Notes under the pieces: model-generated
What the model saw: the letters and a program-made list of their open reading frames with translations, nothing else
The model's database searches: none
What the model was told of the DNA's origin: nothing
Program-made: the position numbers and the translations under genes
Origin: Microstegium vimineum
Taxonomy: Eukaryota > Streptophyta > Magnoliopsida > Poales > Poaceae
Length of the DNA: 64,000 bases
Direction of reading: 5' to 3'
NCBI GenBank assembly: GCA_022036555.1
Contig: CM039128.1
Location: forward strand, 7,248,839-7,312,838
Shown here: one piece after another, positions 54,225 to 64,000 of the stretch
How the letters are laid out: each line of letters begins with the position of its first letter
How positions within the stretch are numbered: the stretch's first letter is position 1

Positions 54225-56278
54225 GGGATATCTTGGAAGCGTGTGAGCCACATGAACTCTGCATGAAGATCTTCACGCATGCTTTGTATGTTAACCCCAA
54301 GAGGAGCATGGAGGAGTTATGCAAGCTGTGCAGCACCCTGCGGGCAGTTCGGCCTAAGTCATTCAACAGCATCGCTAAGGTGATGTTCAAGTTCTCCTAC
54401 AATGATCTGCCTAAAGAATACAAGTCCTGCTTGTTGTACCTAGCTATCTTCCCTCCAGAGTACAAGATCAGACGATCAACCTTGATTGGACGGTGGGTTG
54501 CAGAGGGGCTGACATTGAAGGAAGATTGTCCCAGTTCTATGCTTCATGCACACCGATGTTTTGACGCACTCATCCACAAGTGCCTTGTTTATCCTGCTGA
54601 TATTGGTGCCACAGGAAATGTAAAGAGCTGCATCGTAGGTGATCTATTTCACGGATTCATTACCAAAATTGCGAGAAAGCAACACATCGTGGAGACACGC
54701 CTGTCACATCACCTGGCTCGCCACTTCTCCATTTTCAACAGTCTCCAACTCCGCAGCTCCGATAGGATTCACAAATTCTTCCAAGGGCTCTCCAAATCAT
54801 CTCGAATATCCCTGCTCAAGGTGCTAGATCTAGAAGATTGTCAGTGCTTTGGTGGGAAGAACCAGCGGTACCTCAAGGAAATATGCAGCAAGATGTTACT
54901 GCTCAAGTATCTGAGCCTAAGGGGAACAGATATTACCGATCTACCCAGTGAAATCAACTACCTGCGTGAACTAGAGATATTGGATATCCGACAGACCAAG
55001 GTGCCTGAGGATGCAACAGCAAATATTCTGGTCTTGAAGCTGAAGCGTCTGCTTGCTGGTAACATTGATCCAACTCCAGGCAATTTTGCCACTAGTGTTC
55101 AGGTTCCTCACAGGATCGACAAAATGGTAAACATAGAGATACTATCTAATGTGAAGGCCAAGCACAGGGATGATTTGAAAGATATTGGAAAGCTATGGCA
55201 GCTGAGGAAGCTAGGTGTGGTTATCGAAGATAAGGGTAGTCACCTCGGCCATTTGCTTCGAACGATCAGTGACCTACATGAGTGCCTCCGTTCTCTGTCG
55301 ATCACTCTTCCTGTAGCCACATCACAAGAGTGCACTCCTCCTTCTATACCAGATGTTATTAGCTCTCGCTTACGACACCATCCCAAGATTCTTGAGAGTC
55401 TAAGCATCAGTGGAACTACACTGCAGGGTCATCTTCTTCCATTGTTCATAAGTGGTGATAGTAACAAACTTGCCAAGGTAACTCTAAGTCACACCCTGCT
55501 GAACCAAGATGATCTAAACATGCTCGCCCATCTTCCCACATTACGGTGTGTCAGACTCCAACACATTGCATTGGCCGAGCCCATGCTCACCTTCAAGGAT
55601 GGTGAATTCAGGTGCCTCAAATACCTTCTTATTGAGGGTTCAAACTTGACTAATATCACTTTTGAGGTTGGAGCAGCTCGTGAACTTGAAAATATGGTTT
55701 TGTCTTTCACCAGTGAAGTCTCAATCTCTAGAGTTGACAATCTTATAAAATTGGAAGAGCTCGAGTTGATCAACATCTTCTGTGGCAGGTTGCTATCATC
55801 ATTTGATGATGCCAAACAAATAGCCAAGCTAACTCTTTGCCATACATTGCTGAAGCAAGATGCTTTACAAATCCTTGCCAAGAAACCAAGCTTGCGCTGC
55901 CTAGTGCTCTCGAACATGTCTTTTGATGGAACACAGAACCAGATTACCTTCAGAAAAGATGAGTTCATATGGCTCAACCTTCTTATTGTTGACTGCTCGG
56001 CCATCACCGAGATTGTCTTCACCACTGGATCTGTTCCAAGGCTTGAGAAGATTGTCTGGTCATCTTCTACATCTCTCTCAGGCATCGACAACCTTCCCAG
56101 GTTGAAGGAGCTCGAATTCAACGGTGACCTTGTCCCTAATGAGGTGGAAGAAGTCATTAAGAACAATAAAGATAAACTTAAGATTAAACATAATAAACCA
56201 GAAACTCAAGACCAAGCAAAAGGAGATGAACAAGAGTATGATGAAGATGCTGGAAGATTATATTTATGCTGGAAGTAA
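54225..56278 (+). pseudogene. NLR relic: ARC2 and LRR domain
   Basis: The 681-codon open segment has no ATG at its start and continues the NB region after the frameshift. FKFSYNDLPKEYKSCLLYLA and IRRSTLIGRWVAEGL form the winged-helix block. VGDLFHGFITKIARKQHI is the MHD-equivalent, with GDLFH. LRRs follow: LLKVLDLEDCQCF, LKYLSLRGTDITDLPSEINY, LRELEILDIRQTKVPE and more irregular repeats up to RLKELEFNGDLVPNEVEEVI. The end is a K/E-rich tail before TAA at 56276-56278. Long preservation of this frame suggests that inactivation was recent or that the LRR part is still expressed. Confidence 0.8.
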
Positions 56279-57050
56279 CAGGTTTGATGCTGGAAGAGCC
56301 TTTGATTTGATCCCAAGTTGTGGTTTGAGTGTGCTAATGTGGATTGCCATCTATTATATCTGTCTGTTAATTTATTTCTACTGCAAATGAAAGCATGTTT
56401 GTGTTCTGTATGCATTTCGACGGAGTGTATCCATTTACTTGCTCTGATTGAGCATAAATGGTTGTGTCTATGCTTGGATTTGTTTTGTGTAGCTCTACTA
56501 TGTATCAAACACCTGTACAGTTTCATGTAATAAGTGTGGTATTTGTGCACACAATTGACTTCTCTATGTAAAAGTGTGCTATATTATGCTTTGACTGAGT
56601 TCTGCAACTCAAAGATGAACTTGTGTGTGATATGGTGTAGTTACCTGAGTAGCTGTTGTGGTAATGCCTGCCTAGGTACTTGAAGCTGAGTTTAAAGTAC
56701 ATTACAGTCTGTTTGCGTCTTCTGATTGTCAGGCCAACATTTGCTCTCCAGAAAGTATCCAAATTATTTTCAGCTGTATGTTGGCCTAAATTTGGCCACT
56801 CACATAGTATCTCCCATTGTTTGCTGGTGGAGAAGCTAGTATGCTTCAGAACCTAATAAATAAGTTCATTATTTAGCCATCTGCATGCCTTGATCAATGT
56901 TGAGACAGTTATGCAGACACAAGAATAATTCTTGTAGAAGGACAGTTTCAATCTGAGTATTTAGCTACAAGCAATGGATATGTAGATCCCTATCAGAGTC
57001 AATATAACAAGCACAGATCATCTTCAGCCAATGAGACTTCCCAGTGACAG
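56279..57050. other. Space between two convergent genes
   Basis: AT-rich sequence that probably contains both 3' untranslated regions. No gene seen. Confidence 0.5.
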
Positions 57051-59023
57051 TTACATGGGAAGCAGTAGAAATGAAATGCACTGCACCTCCAAGGGTTGAC
57101 TTGGCGTGGTCGACAAATTGAAGAGCCAGAGGTTTGGGTTGTTGGGGATTACATTCTTATCTGACATCTTTTTCGCCGACGATTCAATGAGCACAAAGCC
57201 ATCACAGTCCTGAAAGGTGTTACTCAGCTAGAAACCCTTGCTTTCGTCTGCTCATAGGATGAGTATATATAGATCCCAGTGAAACAGGGTACCTCAATGA
57301 CCTCATCAACCAATTTGTCATCCCTTCGATCAAAACCCAGTGTTGGAACTGAAGAGTGACACTGACAGGTGATCTGTTCAGCCATGACATATATTTTGTA
57401 ACCATCAACCTGCTGCAATAAAAGATAACTTATATAACAGTCTACAGCGGTGCAAAGGAGCACAGGAACCTACCAATCCATTTGAAATGTGCAAACACAT
57501 GCAGCGATCACAGATCGTCACTTCCTCATGTAATAAATCAAACTCAAGAATAAGACCTGTAGAAACAAAAGCACAAATATTAGACATCAAGAAAAAAAAA
57601 ACTTCCATATTTGCAGAAAAGGGAATGAACCTATTATTTTCTCCATGCATCTCCGCTGCTCTTGTTCCTCTTGAGATCAGAATATTGGAAGGACATGGAC
57701 GAGACAAAATGCCTCATCTTGACATTAATATGTGAACAAAGACGGGCAGCAAAACAAAACACTTCCTCTTTGTTGGTACTTGGTGATCTCATCGACTTCA
57801 ATTGAGTTGTGGAGAGAGTGATGGAGAGGCAGGACCAGCAATGGCAAGTGGATTAGGATTCCATGGTGAGTGTACGTTAAAACATCGAAATATCGAAATA
57901 TTATCATAGAAACAGCAGATGGATATATGTTACGTTCAGGCACTGATTTTTGAGCATTTTTTATGCATAACCACCCTGTCAAATAGAATAAGACAGTTCG
58001 TGTCTGACAAACACCTTAAACTCTTGCACAGAACAATGAGAAATCTAACATAGTCATTGTTCCAACTCTGTACCTCCACATGAGTACAGTCTATTCTAAG
58101 TACCTTCAGTCTACTGCAACGTAATTATAGCTCAACCAGATAATTTTGCACTGGATACCTGACAGAGGTCCATGAATCATCCTGAGCTCTATTGCCCAAG
58201 GAAATTTTTTTGATCAACTCCGCTATGGAATGGTAAAGTTTTCTCACATTTCAGGAAGAGGTTAAGTTTTCTCACATTTCAGAAAGAATAGACGAAATGT
58301 AGTAGCAAGCGGTATAGATAGTGTGGATGTGAGTGCTCCCAACCACCTCCATTGGAAACAAAAATCTACTACATTAAGGAGCTAAATTATGAATATACAT
58401 TTCATAATGCATCTAATGAATCACATTTGATATTTGTAAATATTATTGTTGGTTTACAAAATTTAGTCAAACTTAGCATGGCTTAGTTTAGAACAACCGA
58501 AAATCCATTATATTCCACTTCCAGGACCAAGGGAGTACAAACAAAACTCTTAGGATATCCAAGGCTGTTCAGCCTGTCACGCGGTCCTATGTCTGAAAGC
58601 AGAGTTTGACGGCAGATAGGGAAGCACCATTTCAATGAATTACTATTTGTTTTCTTCAAGATGGGTCAATCAATCTGAATCGTCATTGAATCGTATATGT
58701 AAATAAGAAGCCTATCGGCCATCCCTAACCAATGCATTAGAGAATGAAAAGGATAAAATTGCTAGGAATCACATTCGCGGTTCGAGTTTACTAGATTTCT
58801 ACTACTTACGAAAACTTAACTAGGTGGTGGTTTTGGTCGAAAGGATCGTTGAGGATTGAGGAATACCTGACTGCGGGCGGGGGATTTGGGAGAGAATCTC
58901 AACGGTAGGATTTGGCGCAGCGGACGTGAGTCGAAATTCTCTGATCTCATCTAGCCACTTCCCCCAATCCACGGAAAAGCTTGGGTTGAAGAATGAAGAC
59001 GGAGAGGGACCGCGGTGACTCAT
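57051..59023 (-). CDS. Four-exon gene, about 172-residue protein of unknown function
   Basis: Exons on the minus strand are 59023-58867, 57556-57474, 57412-57293 and 57209-57051 (stop TAA). All three introns are GT-AG and the phases fit: 157 nt, then 83, 120 and 159, in total 173 codons with the stop. Exon 3 could start three bases later. The protein begins MSHRGPSPSSFFNPSFSVDW, then GKWLDEIREFRL. The middle has ICDRCMCLHI and EQITCQCHSS, a possible four-cysteine metal site, followed by KLVDEVIEDCDGFVLIESSA. It ends VQCISFLLLPM. No signal peptide or membrane segment stands out. The family is not recognised. Intron 1 (1310 bases) holds a Stowaway-like MITE. The gene is transcribed towards the NLR relic. 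Confidence 0.68.
58335..58538. mobile_element. Degenerate Stowaway-like MITE in intron 1
   Basis: The right end GGACCAAGGGAGTA and the left end TGCTCCCAACCACCTCCATTG resemble decayed Stowaway termini (CTCCCTCCxTCC). The interior is AT-rich, with a TTTAGTCAAACTTAGC-type word typical of the family. Confidence 0.5.
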
Positions 59024-59906
59024 GCGCCATCGCCGGCTGGACAAAGGAAGCACCGCGCAGGAAGGAGGAAGGACCAGCAGCCTGAAGGATTGCGGAGCGC
59101 CAGCGGTGGGCAATCCAGAATTTTTTAATTTTTAATTAAAATATAATGCATTTTCGTACGGCAATTTTGCAAATATTTCTTAACCTAGGAAATTGTTCGG
59201 CGTGTACGACGTCCATTCCCTGCCTTCCTCTGCACCAATATTTGGCTTTAAGCTTTTCCGTCCTCACAAAAAAAAATGGGTGTTTGGTTGCTAACTATAT
59301 TTTGCCTTACTTCACTAAATTTAAACAAAATTTCTTTGAGCTCATGTAATAATGAAACATAGTAAAATTCTCTTAGGCACAATAAAATGTAGCTTTTAAT
59401 TTCCTAACCACATTTTTTGTGACTTACACTTACCTAAATGTTATTTGTGGCAAATTGTGGCTAAAACCCAAACAACACCTCTGATTTCAAATATACTTGA
59501 CCTAAGTGTTTCTATATGGCATCCATGCAACTATTTTATATGGGAGATTATGATTCCTGAGACGTCAAGTTCCAAGATATGGATAGTGACCAAATAATAA
59601 AGGCAAAGCATTAGGAAACAAGTTAGTACATACAACGTGCATAATCATCTGTCATCTCCGTTTCAAGTCATAATTCATTTATTTTTTTCACTGAATCAAG
59701 CTTTATAACTTTGATCTATTTTTTAGATGATAATAGAAGTTTAAATAAATGCATTATTATGACAAAGTTCATGGATAATTTAATGAGTAATTTGATGTTA
59801 TATATGATGGTGTATTTTCTATAGACTTAGCTAAAATTAGAAAATATTGACTTGGAGCAAATCTTAAATGATACTATATGGAATGTACAAAGCAATAGAT
59901 ATATAA
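59024..59906. other. 5' flank of the four-exon gene
   Basis: A TATA-like AATATAA/TTATATT lies near 59139-59147, about 115 bases upstream of the ATG on the minus strand. Beyond that the sequence is AT-rich. TACGACGTCCATTCCCTGCC at about 59199 recurs in diverged, duplicate form near 61213. Confidence 0.45.
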
Positions 59907-59908
59907 TA

Positions 59909-60167
59909 CTCTCTCCATCTCAAATTGTAAGTCATTCCAAAAATCTTGGAGAGTCAAAGTTTCTCAAGTTTGACCAAACTTATATAACAATATAATAATA
60001 TTTATGATGTCAAATAAGTATCATTAGATTCGTTATCAATTATATTTTCATAGTATACCTATTTGATGTTATAAATCTTATAGTTTTGTCTATAATTCTT
60101 GGTCAAACTTAAGATGTTTTGACTCTCCAAGATTCTTGGAATGACTTACAATTTGGGATGAAGGGAG
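59909..60167. mobile_element. Stowaway MITE
   Basis: Ends CTCTCTCCATCTCAAATTGT and ACAATTTGGGATGAAGGGAG are inverted, flanked by TA. Nearly the whole 259-base element folds on itself (GTCATTCCAAxAATCTTGGA at both sides). A classic Stowaway. Confidence 0.9.
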
Positions 60168-60203
60168 TACCGTATAATTTAGAACGATGTGGAGTACTAA
60201 GTA

Positions 60204-60440
60204 CTCCCTCTGTTTCAAATCGTAAGGTGCTTTGGCTTTGTTGTAAATCAAAATTACTATTAAACCAATTTTACAAAAACATGCATTTACATTAGCATAT
60301 ATATACACTATCAAATAAAACCATTACCAAATATGTTACATGGTTTATGGAATGAATCTAGTTTGATTTGTAAATGTTTGTGCATTTTTATATAGAAGTT
60401 TGGCTTAGAATAAGGCTAAAACAACTTACTATAGAGGGGG
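60204..60440. mobile_element. Stowaway-like MITE
   Basis: Starts CTCCCTCTGTTTCAAATCGT and ends ACTATAGAGGGGG, flanked by TA (60202-60203 and 60441-60442). The interior has complementary halves (GGTGCTTTGGC and GGCTAAAACAAC). 237 bases. Confidence 0.8.
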
Positions 60441-60681
60441 TATCAAGGATTCAAAGTGTTTATCGAGCTGACGTCATGATTCATGAATGGGTATTAGCTG
60501 ACAGACGTCACCAGGGCGGAACCTACTAGTGGAGATGAAACTACCCTCCCTCTGCTCTGTATGGCTTCACGGACTGGCCTCAATAGCTCTGTACAGTGGC
60601 AGTTGCGGTTGCAGAAGATAAACAGGGCCTCAAAGTCACTGGAAAGATAAACAACGCAGTTATTTATAGAAGAGGTAAGAC

Positions 60682-60915
60682 CCTCCCTCTGTTCCTTATT
60701 AAGTATCGTTTTGGGTTTTCGTGTGACAACTTTGATTAAATTTATATAAAATATATATAACATTTGTGTCTCCAAATAAATTTATTTAAAAACTAGAGTA
60801 AAAAATCTATCTAATGATATTAATTATGTATTATATATATTAATAATTTTTATATAAAATTAATCATAATTATTTCTCAAACGAGAAAGACAGTTATTTA
60901 TGGACGGAGCGAGTA
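60682..60915. mobile_element. Stowaway-like MITE
   Basis: Starts CCTCCCTCTGTTCCTTATTA and ends TTATGGACGGAGCGAG near 60915. The interior is AT-rich and self-complementary in part. This is the third such element within 1 kb. Confidence 0.72.
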
Positions 60916-61440
60916 TAAGCTGTGTACTACATGTGGCCCAATTAAAAGCCCAATAGCACTCGCAACACTCGATTTGCTGGCATGCTCCGCCACTAGACGT
61001 CACGCTGCGGTTTGCATGGGTGTTTAGGCTGGCCAGCTCTAGTGCTGGTTTCAACTTTTGAACAGAAACACACATTTGGTACTTTGGTAGCGTGGCTAAT
61101 AGTTTGGTGTGCCACTGCTAAATCCAATACTGAGAATGAGAACCACAGAAGTGTATCAAAGGAAACATAAAAATAAAAAAGTCTCTTCTTAGACGGACAT
61201 AGCTCGTCGTACACGACGTTCATGCCCTGCCTTCCTCCACCAAATATTTATATTTTATTCAGCTGAATTGCTAGGATTCAAATTGAGTTTTCCGTTAGTT
61301 TCGGTTCAATTTTGGTTCGAGATATAAGTCGCATCAAGCACCTTCAAGACCTGCCCTTAAATAAGGTGCATGAAATTTATAGAGCATTTGCTTTAAAACT
61401 TTATGAATATTTATGATCTTGTTACAAAACAAACATGTAA
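60916..61440. other. Region upstream of the tRNA gene
   Basis: Non-coding. A diverged copy of 59196-59243 lies at about 61205-61250 (CACGACGTTCATGCCCTGCC). Nothing else recognised. Confidence 0.45.
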
Positions 61441-61514
61441 GACCGCATAGCGCAGTGGATTAGCGCGTCTGACTTCGGATCAGAAGGTCGTGGGTTCGAC
61501 TCCCACTGTGGTCG
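61441..61514 (+). tRNA. tRNA-Arg (anticodon TCG)
   Basis: The 74-base sequence folds into the cloverleaf. The acceptor GACCGCA pairs with TGTGGTC (one G-U) and leaves G as discriminator. The D arm is GCGC/GCGC. The anticodon stem TCTGA/TCAGA encloses CTTCGGA, so the anticodon is TCG, reading CGA. The T arm is GTGGG/CCCAC with loop TTCGACT. A box (TAGCGCAGTGG) and B box (GGTTCGACTCC) are intact. There is no intron. CCA is not encoded, as expected for a nuclear gene. Confidence 0.97.
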
Positions 61515-61526
61515 ATTATTTATTAC

Positions 61527-61532
61527 TTTTTT
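61527..61532 (+). terminator. Pol III terminator of the tRNA gene
   Basis: Six T's start 13 bases after the tRNA, and another T run follows at about 61534. This is the expected RNA polymerase III stop. Confidence 0.85.
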
Positions 61533-62083
61533 CTTTTTTACAATTGGGCTCGGCCCGCACTGCTTACTTTTTTCTTTTTTACAATTGGACCTAGTCCCGC
61601 ACTTTGTTTGGTACCTGTTGTACCCACACTTCAACTGCTTACATTCTTTGATCGTTAGTGAATTTGACGCAACAGAGCTAAACGTGCTTATACGGACTCC
61701 TGGATCCTGATAGACTCCTGCATTCGGGATGTATGTGAATCTCAAACCCAATAATCCAAGGTTCTACAGTGCAATTTTCTACCAAATGTTCAAATATTTT
61801 GTTTCTGCATTTACATCTGTTACAACAGTGTTCGGTATACATGTAAGATTAAACATTCATGGCAAGAACAAACAAATAGCAAATGCCTTGCCCAGGTTAC
61901 ACCAGCTCAGTCCGCGTACCCTAAAACAGTGACAAACTGACAGTGCAACAGTACAATCAAGGGAACAGCGCTATGTACACCAGCAACCAGTGTGTATTTC
62001 TTGTCCACGCAAGGCTCAGACAAATAATACATGTCAGTTAAGCAAACCGAATCAAATTGTGTTATGTTTGTCGATTCATAGTG
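61533..62083. other. Space between the tRNA and the coiled-coil gene
   Basis: TTTTTTCTTTTTTACAATTGG occurs twice (about 61527 and 61567). The right part probably holds the 3' untranslated region of the minus-strand gene, whose stop is at 62084. The polyadenylation site could not be fixed. Confidence 0.5.
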
Positions 62084-64000
62084 TCAGCTCTTAAGATCCT
62101 CCTCAAGCTCGTCAAACTCCCACCCGCTGATCTCCTCACCTGAGTACTCTTTGTCCTCTTTCCCGAGCTCTGATCCCAGGGTTGCAAACTCTGCATCTGA
62201 ATCAAAATGCTGCTCGGGTTTCATGGGGGATTTCGGTGAGTCAACGTGTGCAGCTTTCGGGGTAGAAGGTGCCTGAAGAGGTGAAGGACTCAGTTTGGAT
62301 CCCTCAACAGGTAGGGGCTTCGTTTGCTCAGATTCTATGCTTAGTGTTGGCCTTTCTATAGATTCAAACGATTCCCTCATTTTCTCAATCTCCTCAATTA
62401 AGCTCTTGACCTCTGGGTCATCTCTCCTAAATAAACATGTGAAATCACAAGGAGTAAGATCACGTTGGTGCAAACTTGAAGATAACCCACCAAATAGAGA
62501 ACATCAGAATCCGATGGTACCTTGAATTAGCCCCTTGCTCAGAATAAAACAACTTCTTTATGTGATCAACTATGCTGAACGCAATTATAATCTGAAAATA
62601 TTGTAAATATCATCAGACAGTGTGGTCTAGTTTTTCTAAGGGAGGAGGACAAACAAGTTTATAAGCTATAAAACTAAAGAGTTGCTTTAAGTAATACATA
62701 TGGTGACTGATAGATGTCACTTTTACTTTGAATTCTTTCAAATATGTCAAATCATGTTATGTAAATAAGCGAGAATGAACTAGAACTATGAGACCAGGTT
62801 AAAGCAAGGTGACTAAATATAACCTTCTTTTCTGTTTCTAGATATTCCTTTTCAAGTGATTTACGTGGATTTGTCCTCTCAGATGCTTCATCATCACCAT
62901 GTTCTTTTTCCTCTTCTTTCCTACAAGGCAAGGAAAACCCGTAACTACCAAACAAATTGGGCATCAAAGTACATGACTAAAAGAGAAAAAAGAATTGAAA
63001 TACCTTGAGATTAAGACAGCCAAGTTATCAACATATGTTTTGATATTCTCAATCAATTGGCTTAGGACTTCCTGATAAATACAAAGAAGAAAAAGATAAC
63101 TATAACAGAGCAAGATATATATCGTACTGCATGAATGCCTCTAGCAGACATGAATAACAAGTTTCACTTACCTTGAATGCTGAAAGATGATGTTTCGTCA
63201 ACTTTAGAAAATCACTCACACATTTCTCTAGCTCATCACTGAGAAGGCCAACATATTACAAATGTAAAACAAGGTCAGCACACAAGTTCATCCAGAGCAA
63301 TTTACATAGTGGAACTGTTCAACAAAAGACCAGTAAAAAATAATGAACCACAAAACCGTACAGAAAAAACTGCCATACCATGTGTTCTTGTCCTTCTGTT
63401 CATTGTATGAGGACTGGAGCTTCCACGAGTCCTCGAGGAAACTGATCCAGATCTTGACAACATTGGATTCCACATTACATAAGGCGATGGATTTCGAGAG
63501 GTCATCCTCCTAAATTGATTTAGAAACAAAATGCAAAAAGCACCATCTTGAGCAACAAATAGGATGGAAAAGAATCAACAGGTCACAAGTTGATGAAAAG
63601 TATCATGGGAGGAAGACAGAAATGCACAGTTCTTAGTACTGTTCAAATAAGACTGAATCAACCACAAAAAGTAAACACCAGCACCTTTTTTTTCAAGCTA
63701 AATATGATTTGATTGTTTGCTTCGTCAAATTGGTCCCTCTCTTCCCTAGTTTGCTTCAGCCGTCCAGCAGCAGCATTTAGTGATATATTGACCTGCAAAT
63801 AAGGAACACTGTTACAAAAGGACATAGTTCAACAGAATTATCAAAACAAACTTGTCAAATTTTGCAGAGCAGTTAAAGAGAAACAATACATTGTTCTGGT
63901 GTGGTTTTTTTGCGGCCTCTCCATCAAGTGTAAATAATGAAATTACAGTGGGATAATACTGAATGCCACGTGCAGTACAACTAACTGACCTATCATGAGG
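62084..64000 (-). CDS. Coiled-coil protein gene, 3' part (eight exons)
   Basis: Exons read minus: 63980-63890, 63792-63685, 63509-63379, 63238-63172, 63071-63004, 62920-62824, 62591-62521 and 62426-62084 (TGA). Every intron is GT-AG and phases match, giving about 324 residues. The remainder lies beyond the window. The sequence has RGIQYYPTVISLFTLDGEAA, then a heptad-rich GRLKQTREERDQFDEANNQI and further helices through KCVSDFLKLTKHHLSAFKEV. The C-terminus is acidic and serine-rich (SELGKEDKEYSGEEISGWEF). It recalls a plant family of uncharacterised 'centrosomal' or myosin-like coiled-coil proteins such as Arabidopsis At2g37370, but that is from memory and unverified. No enzyme motif is visible. 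It appears fully intact. Confidence 0.85.

Larger units (their letters stand above)
51851..56278 (+). pseudogene. NLR disease-resistance gene relic
   Basis: The order of segments is a coiled-coil domain tail (51900-52092), a second coiled-coil-like region (52100-52900), an acidic low-complexity region, a reduced nucleotide-binding region (53620-54220), the ARC/winged-helix part and about ten degenerate LRRs (to 56278). NLRs are intracellular immune receptors. The N-terminus is missing. A deletion near 52092 and shifts near 52880, 53100-53340 and 54222 break the frame. No P-loop (GxGKTT) was found. The family is a grass group with unusually reduced NB domains, as far as the pattern can be recognised. 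It converges on the four-exon gene to the right. A young pseudogene seems most likely. Introns could explain some of the frame changes, but no consistent sites were seen. Confidence 0.8.

Noticed and set aside
61422..61751. Minus-strand frame covering the tRNA
   Set aside because: It reads the antisense of the tRNA and its flank (WESNPRPSDPKSDAL is a familiar false peptide from such loci).
1..64000. CRISPR array, operons, integron or prophage
   Set aside because: No regularly spaced direct repeats with unique spacers and no tight coding arrays. Introns and plant transposons show nuclear plant DNA.

Overview
The window is nuclear DNA of a grass, most likely a panicoid such as sorghum, Miscanthus, sugarcane or their relatives. 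This rests on Sirevirus-type Copia elements, Tourist and Stowaway MITEs, CACTA and LINE insertions, a grass-type NLR and plant GT-AG introns. The species is an inference. No bacterial-style operons, CRISPR arrays or replication origins are present.

Layout. 1-4270 is decayed Gypsy-type material: a remnant of the plant 'putative gypsy type transposon' gene class on the minus strand, a long non-coding internal part, a polypurine tract and a partial LTR with a tandem array. 4605-12633 is a Tourist-like MITE split by Sirevirus 1 (4718-12522, plus strand, TSD CATGA), whose 5' LTR, primer site and gag start were lost in an internal deletion. 12634-20095 holds MITE and LTR scraps, a hAT-like MITE (14961-15488), a compact hairpin (15971-16598) and an old Copia copy without reverse transcriptase. 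20370-35250 is a large imperfect palindrome of two inverted copies of a decayed MULE/Ulp1-type gene. Its right arm was split near the apex by Sirevirus 2 (23372-32755, minus strand, TSD GTGGT), a young element with a nearly intact gag-pol. 36106-37037 may hold a small two-exon gene. 39467-46829 is a 5'-truncated L1-type LINE (minus) with a 29 bp target duplication, itself interrupted by a non-autonomous CACTA element (43593-46551, TSD TCA). 47270-51091 has microsatellite, CACTA remnant, T-rich DNA and three MITEs in tandem.

From 51.8 kb the window becomes genic. A frameshifted NLR resistance-gene relic (51851-56278, plus) converges on a small four-exon gene (57051-59023, minus). All splice phases of that gene agree, giving about 172 residues of unrecognised function. 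Four Stowaway-like MITEs follow or sit in its intron, then a tRNA-Arg(TCG) gene (61441-61514). The 3' part of a multi-exon coiled-coil protein gene (62084 to beyond 63980, minus) runs off the right edge.

The nesting gives relative ages: the palindrome predates Sirevirus 2, the split MITE predates Sirevirus 1, and the LINE predates its CACTA insertion. Only three loci look like functional host genes: the four-exon gene, the tRNA and the coiled-coil gene. Everything was read by eye; percent identities are estimates.
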